A stretch of DNA of 64,000 bases from assembly GCF_051014685.1 (NCBI RefSeq), contig NC_135055.1:10776001-10840000 (forward strand). The letters run 5' to 3'. Below the pieces are notes generated by a model. That model saw only the letters and a program-made list of their open reading frames with translations, was not told the DNA's origin and did no database searches. Of this stretch, positions 1 to 13,700 are shown one piece after another. Numbering within the stretch: position 1 is the first letter of the stretch; every line of letters begins with the position of its first letter. Source of the DNA: Ptiloglossa arizonensis (lineage: Eukaryota; Arthropoda; Insecta; Hymenoptera; Colletidae). The position numbers and the translations under genes were made by a program.

Positions 1-666
1 CGCGTCTAAACGATTAAAGAGATTTCGTTGAAAGTTTTCTATTTTCGTTTCAAAAGTGGACAGCGATGAGTAGAAGTGGTAATTTTAATCGTCGTTATTT
101 CTGTGCCACTGTTATCTATTATCTATGCGATCAGACAACACCTATCGTTTCTGTGATTTTGGAAATCTTCGTCTTAAATAATTGTTCGAGTGTTTAATTT
201 CGAACACAACTTCGTAACAGCGGTACGATGTATTGGAATATTTTAATTCGAAGCTGAAATTTGTCAAACACCGATTTCTCAAAACCGATGAATACGAAAC
301 GTTATTTACATATAAAACGAAATTTAAAGTTTATAAGTAGCAAATATATGATACTATTATGCATCCTAATTCAAAATTCCATAAAATTTGCCTCCAATTA
401 CAATCACATCAAAGAGAAATGTACTTTATGTACGTCAAAGAGGGACTTAACAATGTATGAATGTTTAATGTCACACAAGGGGCGGATTAGGCGGGACGGC
501 TACATTACATCCCTTTAAAAAGATTCTACTTTAGGATAAAATTATTTCTGTTATGTAACTCGAAATCTGATTCCCATTACTGGAACAAAACTATTGTTTG
601 ACGATAGATAATTATTAGATATTTTCGCAGCCTTGCGCTTACCGACTAATCATGAAACTTAGAATA

Positions 667-865
667 GGTTGCTCAATAAATTTTGTCGTTCGACAAAAAA
701 TAGAGCTATTAAGTTCGTCGTTTTATTTTTCTAAAGATGATACTAATGTTTGATAAACATGTGTGAAGTTTCATGTAGATCTGTCGATTCATTTACAGTT
801 GTTCAAAGTTGAAGTGTCATAGTATATTTTACAATAGAAAAAACGACAAAACTTATCGAACAACC
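667..865. mobile_element. mariner-derived miniature element, 199 bp
   Basis: Terminal inverted repeats GGTTGCTCAATAAATTTTG at the left and, reading the other strand from the right end, GGTTGTTCGATAAGTTTTG. TA dinucleotides flank both ends, as expected for Tc1/mariner insertion. The interior (TGTGAAGTTTCATGTAGATC) resembles the leader region common in mariner elements. There is no transposase, so this is a deletion derivative. Related copies lie near 55, 57 and 63 kb. Confidence 0.75.
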
Positions 866-2242
866 TAGTATGTACGGCACTGTACGACTAAATAAAAAAG
901 ATCTTCCTCTTGCATTTAAAAGTTCCAAACTTCGTAAAGGAGATATTATAGAACTTTAGAGATAATGAGTAATTGTTATGCTGTGAAAAGATAAAAAAGA
1001 CATTATACGGTATTAACAGTTCGTAATATGAAACAGTTGCAACAGATAAAGTTGATCGTCAAGGTCGATCGACAATAAAACCAAAAGTTGTTGTTGATTA
1101 TGATAAATCGATGGGAGGTAACGACCGCATTGATCAACACCCCCATAGCTATCCTTCCATAAGAAAAGAAGAAAAAAAATATTCTGAACAGCTACTTTCT
1201 AATAGAATCAACGATTCAAAAATATTGCATCAGTCGGTGGAAAGAATTAACATCAATAATATTAATTCCACATAATCGTATCAAATACAATTAAAGAAAT
1301 ATATACTTGTAATTGCTACAATCCCGTCGTATCAATTTTCTATTATAATAAATACGATACATTATTTGTTCAATTACAGAGTATTCTTATCATATAAAGT
1401 AAAAAATTGAGATACTTTCGAATTAGTGTTGCCATCCCATTTATTACGGAAGATGTTTGTAAGATATACTTTATTACACCAAGCGTGTATCACAATTTAC
1501 ATTTAATGGGATTTCTCGTAATTGGATTTTAGCGGGTCAATGTTATCTAAATTAATGTATTGCGTGTGCTTATTTGGTAAGAATATTGTCATCCATCAAA
1601 AAAATGCAAACGCAAATGTATCACATGTCGTATAGTATTATTCAAGAAAGTAGTTACAATTATAAATTATTTGCTTTTTCTTCAATTTATCGTAAAGTAA
1701 ATGAAATTTATGTAAGAGATTTTTGTTACCAGTTTCTGCAAATAATGATTCTTGTTAATTTCGTAAGTGGGTCGTTTAAAGTAATACGAAGTAATATACA
1801 TCAGAACAAGATGTACGTTTCCATTTTTTATTAGCGGTCACTGAACAATAACCGTGAAAATGCTACGAAAAAGTCGATAAATCGTACTTGGTGCAAGAAG
1901 AGTTTTAAACTTTTTTCGTTTCCAGAATGTATTATTCAAAAAAGTAGTTACAATTACGCATATAGTGTTTTTTTATAATTATTCATAACTCTACTCTCGA
2001 AAATACAAAATAAAGCAAATCTATTCAATATTTATTCGAGGCGTATTATATACAAATCCATTGCATATCAGAAATTATAATGATAAATTAATATATTATT
2101 CCGAGCAACAGTACGTTTGATAACGTTTGATAATAGCTGGTATGGCAGTTACAAATATGGAAACTAGACATTTCTAGAAATACGGTCCTATTGTGCTTAA
2201 TCTTTCCAAGAACACTGGCACATTGGTGTGTATTTATTTTTC

Positions 2243-2377
2243 AAGTTATTTTAAATATTGCCACATAGAAGGAATTTAAAATTATTTTAAATATTGTCAC
2301 GTAGAAGGAATTTTAAGTTATTTTAAATATTGTCACATAGAAGGAATTTTAAGTTATTTTAAATATTCATAATTGAA
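2243..2377. repeat. 36-bp tandem repeat, about 3.75 copies
   Basis: Units start at 2243, 2279, 2315 and 2351, an exact 36-bp spacing. The core is AAGTTATTTTAAATATTGTC followed by ACATAGAAGGAATTTT, with a few substitutions. The final copy is truncated after AAATATTCAT. Confidence 0.92.
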
Positions 2378-2449
2378 TTTTCCAATATTGGAAATAACTC
2401 ACCAATATCAGTTTTCGTATAACGTATGTGTATCGGTATTATTAAAGAT

Positions 2450-2803
2450 TCTTTTATTGAACCTATTTCTCTTTCATCCACTATCAACGATAGAAATTAG
2501 ATACAATTTTTGGAAGATGAATTTCTTACCCTATAAGACGTATCATTAACAATATATATTCGAATGTGGCTTATATACGATGGAGCTTCAACCCATTTTA
2601 ATCGAACTGCTCGAAGATATCTTAATAACGATCGCATCGGTCGTAGAATCGGTAAAAGGGAACTGATTGCACGAACTGTACATTCCTCTGATTTAACTCC
2701 ATTGGATTTTTATTTGCGGTGGCATCTGGAAAGTTTAAGTAACGAAAATAATATCATTGATCGAATTTTCGAACATCTTCGACAGTCTTTGAAATGTCAA
2801 TAA
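2450..2803 (+). pseudogene. decayed DDE transposase (Tc1/mariner superfamily, DDE_3 type)
   Basis: One frame reads TINDRN, stop, IQFLEDEFLTL, stop, DVSLTIYIRMWLIYDGASTHFNRTARRYL and later SSDLTPLDFYLRWHLESL. This matches the catalytic block of transposases widespread in ants, bees and aphids, where D of the DGAP(A)HF box and D of PDLTPLDF-like boxes are catalytic. Here D of YDGAS is kept, and the second box reads SSDLTPLDFY. At least two in-frame stops (2498-2500 and 2537-2539) and loss of the N-terminal half make it non-functional. Frame ends at a TAA at 2801-2803. Confidence 0.75.
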
Positions 2804-3014
2804 GTGTGTGTAGGTACTTGCAGGGGAACATTATATTCCATAATTTCTTTAAGTAAGTTTTAAGTATTCCTACTATACTCTGTCAGGAACAAAAAATGTT
2901 ATATCTCGAAAAAGAAAAGTTTTCGGATCTATGTTTATACGACCTCGTTTCATCTTTAGGGAGAGTGGAATATGGTACAAAAGTTTGACCAACTGTTTCT
3001 GAAGCACTCTATAC
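2450..3014 (+). mobile_element. 3' part of the decayed DDE element
   Basis: After the transposase remnant the sequence TATATCTCGAAAAAGAAAAG and a terminal ACTCTATAC-like end resemble the 3' non-coding tail usual for this element type in hymenopteran genomes (recall, not a search). The 5' end could not be placed. Confidence 0.5.
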
Positions 3015-4595
3015 AATAGTAACGATGTTCGTATTTGATTTATCGTGTCTGTACATTGTATTCGTGAAAATTTGAGCAATTTATGGGAGTCGATTTGTAC
3101 GAGTTAATAGTTTTCAAATAGCTAATTTATTCATAGTTAGAATTGGTAAACTGGCGCTGTGCCAAACAAATGCATTCACTGATTTTACGCGATCAATTTC
3201 ACTTCTAAATTGTAAATTAATAGCAAGTTTCGTTCTTATTAATGTTACTACAACTGAGATTCGCAACTGATCGCAATCTAAGCGTGGAAACTTTTATTTA
3301 TCATAATTATATGTATGTACTTTGTCATTAACAAGGTTACTTTTAATGTTTTGAAAAGAGTATAAAAACAATATCTTCTAGAAATTCTGCTCTCTGAGAG
3401 TTTGACATTATCAATGTTAAAATTGCGGTCCAATGTTTTGTTATGTTTTGTTAACACGCTGTTAGTTGACTATTCGCTTGGCAAATATTAGTTTTATATT
3501 CATAAATCCGTTACTTGTCTCTGTTTCTATCCCATGCGCGATTTTTTGCATTGTTTGCTATTAATTTCGTACATTACTTTAATTTTGTGTTATTGTGCAT
3601 ATTTGATACAATTTTTAGAAATAATTCAAACTTCGTACACGATGAGTTAAATAACAATCTGACTTTCTGATGCGCTTCAATTTTTCAAACGAGTTTTTAT
3701 TGGAAACTAATCTCAAACCAAGTGTTTCTTGAGATAATTAAATAGAGAATCACGTCACGATAAATAATAAATTTTTGTCATCTTGAAAGACGTGTTCCTT
3801 CTTGGATCGGAAGCTTCAATTTTCATTATATTCTATCTTGCGAAATAGCTACCGTGACATTAAATTATTTTCTAAATTTAAAGGCAGAATTTACATACAT
3901 AAATACACGAAAACTCTTTTAACATTAAATCAGTTCTTAAGTTTGTCCGCATTTATATTACAAGTTGCATCGTACATCCTTGTTGCATACTTTACGAGCT
4001 ATTTCCCTTTTTATCTCTTTCGTGTAAATGGCCTGATCTGTTTAGTATAAGCAGTGTGATACCAACATTGTCAAATATCGTTGGAAAAGAATATTATATC
4101 AATTTATAAAAATTGATATTCACAGTTAGTGGAAAATGTACATTCTTTGTTTTCTTTCGTAAGTAAAGAAAATATTTCTCCACTTCAAATGAGAGGCCAC
4201 GCATCGTATTTCTTACTCCCCTGTCATTGCCCCGAGCAATTACCATTTTTTGGACTTTGTGGAATACTTAAAATGGAAAAAAATTTCGAGATAAAGATAA
4301 AAGCAATTTCGTAATATTTTTTCTAAACCTGTATAAGTTTATAAGAACGAAATTAAAAGATTGCCCTTGAAGTGACAATATATTGGGAACGGAGGGGAAT
4401 ATATTAATTATTAAAAGTAAATAGCGTCCTTTCATTTTGCTGTTGGAACAAATAAATATCGTATTTTTCGATTAACGAGTATCTTTCGTATCTCGCAAAC
4501 GTTTATACTTTATTTAACAATGCTTCTGGTAATTGATGTCTCAGTGATGAAAGCGTTACTTCTATCTAATAATTTGTTTTTATTTCTCTTTGTAG

Positions 4596-4785
4596 ATCTC
4601 TACGTTGGTGTCGCACAGAGAACGTCCGCTATGTTCGGACAGAAGTCTCCGTGCGGTCGCCAGAGTCGGGCAAGCAGTGAATCTGGCGGTCGAGAGGTTC
4701 GTCACTGTTGGCGAAACCATCGCAGATGACAATCCGGAGATCAAACAGGACATGTACGAGGCATGCAAGGACGCAAGAGTTGCTG
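4596..4785 (+). CDS. alpha-Catulin: alpha-catulin exon A (N-terminal helical bundle)
   Basis: The exon follows a TTTGTAG acceptor and opens in phase 0 with ISTLVSHRERP. It encodes 63 complete codons plus the first base of a glycine codon, ending before GTGAGT. RVGQAVNLAVERFVTVGETIA is the conserved first helical bundle that starts the vinculin-like fold. Since the exon begins inside a conserved helix and has no suitable ATG, at least one coding exon must lie upstream of base 1 or in a form I could not detect. The next exon supplies GC to complete the split codon. Confidence 0.95.
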
Positions 4786-7700
4786 GTGAGTCACTCTTTC
4801 GCGTTAAACCCTTAAACAAGTTTTTCCTAACAGATGATCGTTCCCGAAGTGATTTTTACGGATAAAAAATATGGTAAAAGATCTTAGGGATACAGAGAAT
4901 ATTACGCAGGTGTTTCTTTATGTTTCGATTCCTTAAAGAAGTATTTTGAAACAGGTGATCGTTCCCGAGGTGATTTTTACGGATTAAAAGTACCGTGAAG
5001 AATATCAAAGATACAGAGAATATTGAGCAGGTGTTTCTTTATGTTTCGATCAATTGTAAAGAAAATGTCCAGCGATTATCTTCAATATTCTACCATCAGA
5101 AGATCAAACACTTATCGTGTTTTGATTCCATTTTCGTTTAAATTTATACAAGACTTGTACAATATCACTAGCTACAAAAAGAAATCCTGATACCGACTTA
5201 ATTCTAGTTTAAATCGTAGCAAGACATTTACTTTACGTGTTATACAATAGTCGTCTTGAAATTTTTACACAATCTTTATTTTCTAATCAAGTAAGTTGTG
5301 TAAAGTAAGTTTATTTTCTAATAAAATAATAATGTTCTTAGAAATAAAATTACAAAAAGTGTATTTGTTAGCAAAATTAAAAAGGTAGATACGATTGGTA
5401 CTTGAGAATCTCGCCTGAAGAACGTGAAATAATTCTCCAGGCTGGAGTATCTTCTGAAGGAAAAGGAACAATTTTTCGATTGAAGCGTATAATGATTCAC
5501 TGTACAAAAGGTATCACGTGTTCGATTCCTATAACGTCCAAACTTCTCGTTTCCGGTTGCACTCGGTGTCGTTTATCAATTGCATCTAACACGCATTCAG
5601 AACACGAAGCAGATTGTGAAATACAATTTCGCGAAAACAAAGGCCAAGAAAGTTGTACAGTAATGTATCCAGAAGTTGACCCGACAGAATTTATATATCA
5701 AAGCTTATTATGCAGATAGAAAGCTCCTAAAAAGTCGCGCGAAGATTCTAAAGCCGTTCGAAGATATAAAGATGTTTGTCACGAGTTGTCGCTTCTAAAA
5801 GCTGGAAAGGTATCCCTCGGCAGGCATTCATGCTCGTGCTGACGCTGAGAGGCATACAGTCATTGTACCTCCAACAAGTTATACTGCAGCTTGACTTCGC
5901 TGCACCTCGCTCTCTTGACAGTTAGAACTCGGTATCAATGCTCTCAGCAATTCTTCCGGCGGGAATAAAATCTCTGGCAAAACGCTACTTGCCCTGAAAA
6001 ATTCTACCTAGAACTAAATCTCCAGGCTCCTTATCCACTTTTATCGCATATTCATGAAATTCGAAGTCGTACGAGTTCGTTCGTCCCTGTCATTTATCTT
6101 TGCCAACTTGCGATACGTAATTACGGTAGAATCTTGATTATTCGAATTAATCAAGAGAAGGATCGTTTATTACGGAAACAGAAAACTTTAGATCGGTATT
6201 GCCCGAAGTAGAGGACGTTGTCCGAAGTGAATCCCTAGGAGAGAAGGAAAGAACATTTTTAATGTAAAAATATGTGGATGACACGAACTTCTCTTTCTAT
6301 TATCGAATTTATCATCGAAGTTCGACAATTGTGGGAATTTATTTTTCTCGTACCGTTTGAAATGTACCATAAACGGTGTACGAGGACAAGTATTGTATCA
6401 GAATAGAAATTTATGTATAAAAGAGACACGAGTAGAAATTGAAAGCAATTTTTCAAATATGTGGTAACTGCTTGGGAAAATAATTGCGTTGTTCATTGTC
6501 GTTCTTTTTATGTTGCACGTTTCACCCACTATATTTTTTATCCTCATTCGAGGTCAAGAATTTTAACTTTTTCACTTCTTTTATAAGGACTTTTCCTCTT
6601 ATAACGTATTTTCTATAAATAACTATATTTTTATCGTTCTTTGTCGATTATTCACAATTAATCATTTTCTAATCCTTTTTTTTTTTAATAGGAATTCTTT
6701 ATATTTTGCGTACTTAGGAAACGGAAAATTAAATTTTATTTCAAGTATCTACTAAATTCAGCATTATTTCGATTTATTAATTTTAATAAGTCACAAACTT
6801 ATCATTTAATTAAACGTAATTGATTTTACCATACTTTAAAAATGATCTAACAAGATATGTATTAAAATAAAAAAGAGTTTGAGCATGTGCAGTGAGAAAA
6901 GGTTATTTCAATAAACAACATTCGTTAAAACATGTGTATGAATTCCACGATTTACATAGTGGGTAGGGTAGACAAGAACAATAAGGTAAAGAAGAAATGC
7001 GGTAGAAATTTACGTTTCACCCTATTAAAACTTTACCCGCACTGGTTATGAGCTTTGTTAAATTGTTCGATGCCGAATATTTACTATAAACTCGTAGCAA
7101 TTATAAATTTCAAGGCTTTTGCATGCATAAATGGTATAAAATACCGAAAATAATGTAGATAATCCGCGGTCTCTTTAATAACGAGTTAATATTCATTATC
7201 AAGAATTATGCGATACTAATTGACAATTTAATCCCAAAATGTGATACCGGACGTATTACATATAGAGGATAAATTGTTGGACTTTATTATCGTGTAAGTA
7301 ATTTAAATACTTCGTATAAATTTAAATGAGAGAATTAATATACGTTTAATAAATGTTACTCGCTAAATTTACGTAAATTATTCAATTACGGTACAATAAA
7401 TTAAAAAACTCTTAATAAATTTCAATACGATACGGATTGTCGTTTGAGAGCTAAAAATGATAAATAAATCGAAACAAAAACGATCGAATTGATATGTAAA
7501 TCCCAAAAAATTCAACTTTTGCATACGAATAGAAATTTAAAGAACAGCACATTTAATATCAACATAAATATTTTCTAAGAATCTGTTGTATAATTTGTGT
7601 TTATATTATACACGATGTGTGTATACAGCGTGTCTCAGTAATTATGATACAACTGGAAGAGGACGATGCTACGTGAAAAATTCAATCGAGAATATAAAAT

Positions 7701-10700
7701 AAAATTTTTTGCAGCAGGTTGTTTCCGAAAAAATCGACATTGAATATTTTCCTGATACGCGTGAACTTTACTATGCCGTGGTTGAACGGATCTCAATACA
7801 AACCCCTATTTACTTTTCCGTTTTTATGCAATTGTATTGACACGACTTCGCATGCTCGCGATAAAATGTCACGTTCCGTTGTTTTGTCATTTTACTACCT
7901 TTCGATTTCAACTATCAGTTTTTACGAACCTGCTATAATAGTAAGATACAATAACCGAGATTACGCGGATATGTTTCCGTTTTTATGGGATTTTATTAAC
8001 CATTTGAGTGTCACGAACTTTTAGATGCATTCGATATCTCTTATTGTCCATAAGGTTCGATGCAGACGTGCGACTTCTCACTGCACTAACGTACGTTTTT
8101 CCCTATTTTTCATGTTGAAAACAACGAAGACACGTACGATCGCAAAAATCACACATCTGCATCGGCCCTAAAATACCCATAGACAAGATCCAAGCGTACT
8201 TTACCGATTGTTGGCATTTTTAAATGCTGAACAAGAGACAAAAAGTTTATTCCGGAGTTAATAGAAGTTAAAGGTAAAGATTTTTTTTTGCGTTCGACAG
8301 ACGACAAATACGTTGAAAAACGTGCATAATAATCGAATTCGGAGAATGCAGCTCTCTGTGCAACACCATGGGCATCATTTTGAACAATTTCTGCATAAAG
8401 AAAGTGAATCTGAAAAATTAAAGTACGTCTTATTTTCATTTACCAATCCACACTGATCCAATAGAGGTAAATAGAAGTGTACAAAGATCGATGAGGAATC
8501 AACATTACGAACGATGTTAATACTGTTTGTAGAAACAACGTATAGAAATACATACGATAGTAGATAATTAAGTGCACGTCTATCAAAAAACTATTCAAAG
8601 TCGATTTGATCGAAAACAGAACCTCGTACGAAGACATTTCATTTTACAATCTCGATTTATCGTTCCACATGGAATTGCTTTACGGTTGAACCGTAATTAC
8701 TAGGACACACCTGTGCATTATCTGGAAAATATCATTTCATAGGAACGCTGTATCTAATCAGTCATCTACTGCAAGCAACTATAAAGCATGCCTTTGAGCG
8801 ATGTTCGCGACGTAAAAGAAATCCGTCTTCTCGCTCACAAATTACGTTTCCGTGATAGCGATACTGTTAGTCATTTATTTCTGTTAGAAGAAATTGTGAT
8901 CAAGAATGAAATAACCTTTCCGAAAAATGCTGGTCGTTGAATCTGAATTTCATCCAGAAGCATTCTCTCTGATTCTCCAATGTATATTATCTGTGTATAC
9001 GAAATTAGAACAAACACCATACGATCTTGAACAAATTGCTCTTTCGAATTGTAAAAGACCTGTCGGTATTCCTGCACGTTTCGAGCAATGTATTTCGTTT
9101 AAAAATTCCGAATCTCAATGTCACTATATTCACATGACCAACGTTAGCATCGTATATCACTATCATCATCATCGTTTCGCATCGATGTAATAAAATCTGT
9201 AATAAAATCTATCGATAACATTGTTCTCGTGTTACACGCGTACACAACTATGCTACGAACATTCTATGTCGCGACGTGATGCGAGACTTCGTTAAAATTT
9301 CAATCTTCGTAAATCTTTCGCTTTACTCTTTTCTTTTCGTGCGCAGTCTCCTTCGAAATTTCTTCTAGGAAATCCTCGCTTTGTCTATTAACGGTCTCGT
9401 TCTTCACCTTGGTTTCCGCGTTTTTTTCGATTCCCGCAAACCGCCCCCGAACAGAAACACTTCTCTCAGACCTATATCGGTGACGTACCAAGAAGTGCCT
9501 CTGGCTAAAAGCTCTGAACATCGTCGCCAAGAGGATATAAATGCAAACTCTCGTATGCAACTTTGCAGAAAGCCTTGGTAAGAATACGCAAACTGGAGGA
9601 AAAAGTCGCTTATACCATTCTGGAAGTACTTCTGGAAACAATCTTTCAGAAGTACTTCGTAACACATTCGTCCCCAAACTTGAATCTGTCGCTACGTATG
9701 AACAATATAAAAGTGTACTGAAAATCAACATTGATAATGCCGAAACGGTTCCCTTATTTTACACCAAACATCGTGCACACTGGCTTCCATTGTTCCATTT
9801 CTTGAGTACTTTAGTATCAGATCTTCCTCCCCAAATCTTTGTATACTTTTCTCCGGGTAAATTGTATTCGGGTTAAACAAATACAATCTCTCAATTTTCA
9901 AACGAATACTATCGTAAATTTTGTCGATACATCAATCTGTCTAATATGAATTTTCCATATATGTTTATCTTTTAAATTGTTTTGCACGCAGAATCAGTTC
10001 ACAAAACTATTCGTGTAATGCTCGAAAACCACGCCGAAGGAAATAATGTTCAACTTGCAGTACGTGAAAATGTTTTAAAATTCGCTTGAAAATAAAAGAC
10101 TTTGATATATGAAATATTATGAAAAAGAATCCCCATATTGGTGCTCGTAAATCATTTTACAACGTGTAACAATATACGTGATAAAGATGCTTCTAATGAA
10201 GTACGTTGAAAAGTACTGAAGAAAAAATTTTCATGGTATCGTACCGAGAAGGAAGCCATACCTCGGTAATACTAACAAAGTGAAGAGACTAAGATTAAGA
10301 AGTACTCAAACAAGAACAACACGTGCTAGCAAAAAGAAATAGTTTCGGATGAATTTAAAATCAAATTTTTGACGAAAGAACTAAAACGAAAGAGTTAATA
10401 TTGCAGCGAAACGATATCGCAGTAATATATATTTGTATTTATATAAAAAATACAGTATGATTCATCGTGGAGCGAAATTTCATACCGAAGTATGGAATTC
10501 ATACGATATTAAAATACTAGTAGAATAGTGTCGCAAAATATCAAAACATTGATACAACATTATCGCGAAATATTTAATTATTGATATAGCAGCATAACAA
10601 AATATTAAAATATTGATATTTCGCTTAAAACATACTTAACGAAAGAATTTGAAAATTTTATTTCACAATATTGAACGATAAAATACCACTTTCCAAACAC

Positions 10701-13700
10701 TATTTCACTTATTCATTGAATATTTCGTAAATCGACAGAGGTATTAACGTTGATATTTCGTCGAGGTAAAATCACCTCGTACGTTTCGCTACTTTCGCTG
10801 AGAGTTTTTTTAATATATAAATATTATGTATTAAATATATAAATTTTACTACAGCCATCTTAATTCGTTCGATCGAGAACTTTTTACCAAGGCTTAGATA
10901 GTTCAATACCTACCTGTACGTTTCCGAAACAAAGTTTCTGGCATCTCAAAGACTGAGAATGTTCCTTATAAAATGACGTTACATTTAAAATCATCGTCTT
11001 TACAATTGAGAGTGTAAAAATCTCAACGAAAGAAAAAAAGATTCCAAGTGCTCTATAGAACATTAAGGAAATTTGTTAAAGGATCGTGCTCGTGCACCCT
11101 GAACTCTTAAGTGGAACGTGTTTTCGTAGCCCGAGATCACGCTCTTGTGTTTTCGCGCTGAAACGAATGCCAAAACGTATTGCGAGTGCAAAAAGTGGGT
11201 ACGTCATGGCCCAGATTCGAAGGTCCTTGAAAGATTTTTCACCATCTTAAGCGCAGCCTTGAGCTATGTCTCCTTCAGATGGAAACCAACCAACAAGAAG
11301 TCGCCGAAAGCGTTTTCTTTCCGGTTATCCGTTTCCCCCGTGACGCTACTCGATGAATCGATGTAAGAAATCACCGAAGAATCGTGGCGCGACATGTTTT
11401 CACATGTTTTCGAGATAAAGTGTAGAGGTCTCGGTTGCTCGTGTTGAAACTTTTCAACCATTCAGTGCGATGTTTGTGGAGAGATTTGAATAATTTTATT
11501 CGATGCTGAGAAGAAATCCTTCAATTTCATTATCGATATTTATCGGTAAAATCCGTTTCGTTCAACCGTAAAACAAATGATAAGTACCGAACTCGATAAT
11601 AGTGTAGTATCAGTGGTTTGGCTGTAAAAGCTCCGCGGCAGATATCGATCGACAGAGTCAGCAAATATTAGTCTGATCCAATCGAACAGAGTTATCGACT
11701 CACGGAAGAGATCCTTCAGATTATCCCATTATTTAAGATTATCCCGGATTGTACACATGTATCGTTCTCGACGACTCCGTACGATAGTGCAATCTAAAAG
11801 TTTCCACTGCAAACTTTGCCTCTTAATCTAATTGAAACAAATAACATCGCATTTTGTACTTATAACTAATTTGTTCTTTTCGCATCATTGTTGTCACGAT
11901 GTTGCCCTATTCACCGTAATCGAAACAATCCTTTTCAATGTTTCTTTTTCCATTTTATACCATCCGATACGATCGTAATCGAGATTTTAATCCGACGTAT
12001 TGTGTAGATCAATCCAATACGATTCTTCTCTACGAGAAATTATCAATTTAATTCCAATGTTCTAATGTCCTTCGTTCATATTTCTTCAGTATTTCGCTAT
12101 GTAACGTTTCTTGATTGTACTTTATGTATATTGTGTATACAGTATTAATGTTTTCTTGTAAGAAATCTTGCACGCAGTATTCTCCAATTCTGACAATAGT
12201 TTATAATCGTTCGTAAGTGGATACAAATCTGAGCCACCAGAAAGCCTGTGACTGTTTTGTGGGGTGTGGCCCATCAAGGTACGACACGCCTTCATTTATG
12301 CAAGACAGGCGTTAAAATCGGGGCCAAAGTCTACCAAAAAGATGTGCTGAAAGGAATAATACAAGCCCTGAATATGACTCTCTACCAGAGGCAAGGATGG
12401 GTTTTCCAACAAGACCTCGCCCCAGCTTACAAAACAAACACAACTCAGGAGTAGCTACGGAACAATATCGCAGAGTTTATTTCAGCTGGAGAGGCCAGAT
12501 TTGAATCTACTTGATTATAAACTGTGGCCAGAGCTGGAGAATGCGGTGTAGAAAATTCTCTATAAAAATTCGAATAATCCGAAGAACTGATCAGACAAAA
12601 TTAAACAACATTTGAAATAACCGTGAAGATCATTGAGTACCTCGATAGCCAATTGATCGGATCGTTTGCAAACCCGCATCACTGCTAAATAATACTACTT
12701 TTCGTTTGTTATTAAACGTGCAAATAAACTACGAATCGGTCAAACTCGTTTGTTCATAACTTCGAAAATAGACTTTGTATTGATAAATACAAATAACCGA
12801 ATAGAAGATACTATCCACAACTGAAAACTTAAACAAGAAATTTCAACGACGATCGCACAATTAATCGGGTAATTTTATTTTTAATTACACCTCTCCACCT
12901 AATGTATTAAACTATCGTCGTTGATAACAATCTAAGAACAGTTACTGTTATGCTAACGTATCGGTACACAGACAAAGATTTTGATCAGTTGAAAATGATA
13001 ATATCTTTTTGTTTTACAATGACCCGATAAAGGTAGAATGGAAACGTCTAGCAAACCTAAATACATCGAGGAACAGGAATAGTCGGCAAATTGAATATTG
13101 ATAAATCATCAAATCGAGGACATTCGAGCGAAATAGACATTATCTTTGCCGAGGCAAAGTAACGATTTCCTCGTAACCGTTCCAAAGGGTAGCAATATTA
13201 GAATTAGCAAAGGTCAGACCAAGAATGGTATCTCCAGTGGGACGATTCTTATCGCACGTGAAGTCTATTGTAACTAATCCGGGTTCTGTAAATGATACCG
13301 TAGCGTGGCTAGGAAATTCACGGCGATGTGGCACGCAATGTATTCGAATAAATCATTGCAGCCGCCTAATTCTGTTCGATTGTTCTTATTCTCTTTCGTA
13401 CGAAAAATAAGCCTAAATATCATTATTCAATAACTTCGTAAAAGTATACGAGCACTTACAACGAATCATAGTGTACGAATTTGTATATCGCTTTAATATA
13501 CCATAAAGGTGTCCTAGAAATTAGTCAACTACACGCAAAACCTAATACAAGTGAAAAACACACCCTATGCAATAGCACAACAGACTCTAACGAGTTCAAA
13601 TGAACATTCAATGAGAATCGTCTTTTCTTCAATTGTACGATTTATTACAAAGATTGTATTAAGATAGAATCACCTAATCACTTGTAGGTACATTTTACAG

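Larger units (their letters stand above)
1..4595 (+). other. upstream intron of alpha-catulin (partial)
   Basis: AT-rich sequence preceding exon A. It holds a mariner-derived palindromic element (667-865), a 36-bp tandem array (2243-2377) and a decayed DDE element (2450-3014). I searched it for an upstream catulin exon ending in phase 0 and saw none, so this is best read as intron. Short open frames here have no protein-like character. Confidence 0.8.
4786..9199 (+). other. giant first visible intron, segment 1
   Basis: Begins with the 121-bp tandem duplication (4810-5051). A somewhat GC-richer stretch at 5380-6070 carries an open frame at 5402-5719 that I do not recognise. A possible element end lies at 7627-8030, and a stop-interrupted minus-strand frame at 8149-8637. 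Otherwise AT-rich and featureless. Confidence 0.6.

Noticed and set aside
1..4595. Search for the first catulin exon
   Set aside because: No sequence resembling the conserved N-terminal block with a phase-0 donor was found, so the exon is placed outside the window.
5402..5719. 105-codon plus-strand frame
   Set aside because: Looks mildly protein-like (several Cys), but no family, splice phase or conservation evidence.
9300..9876. Overlapping frames on both strands (143 and 111 codons)
   Set aside because: Mutually overlapping, no recognised domain or splice context; treated as chance.
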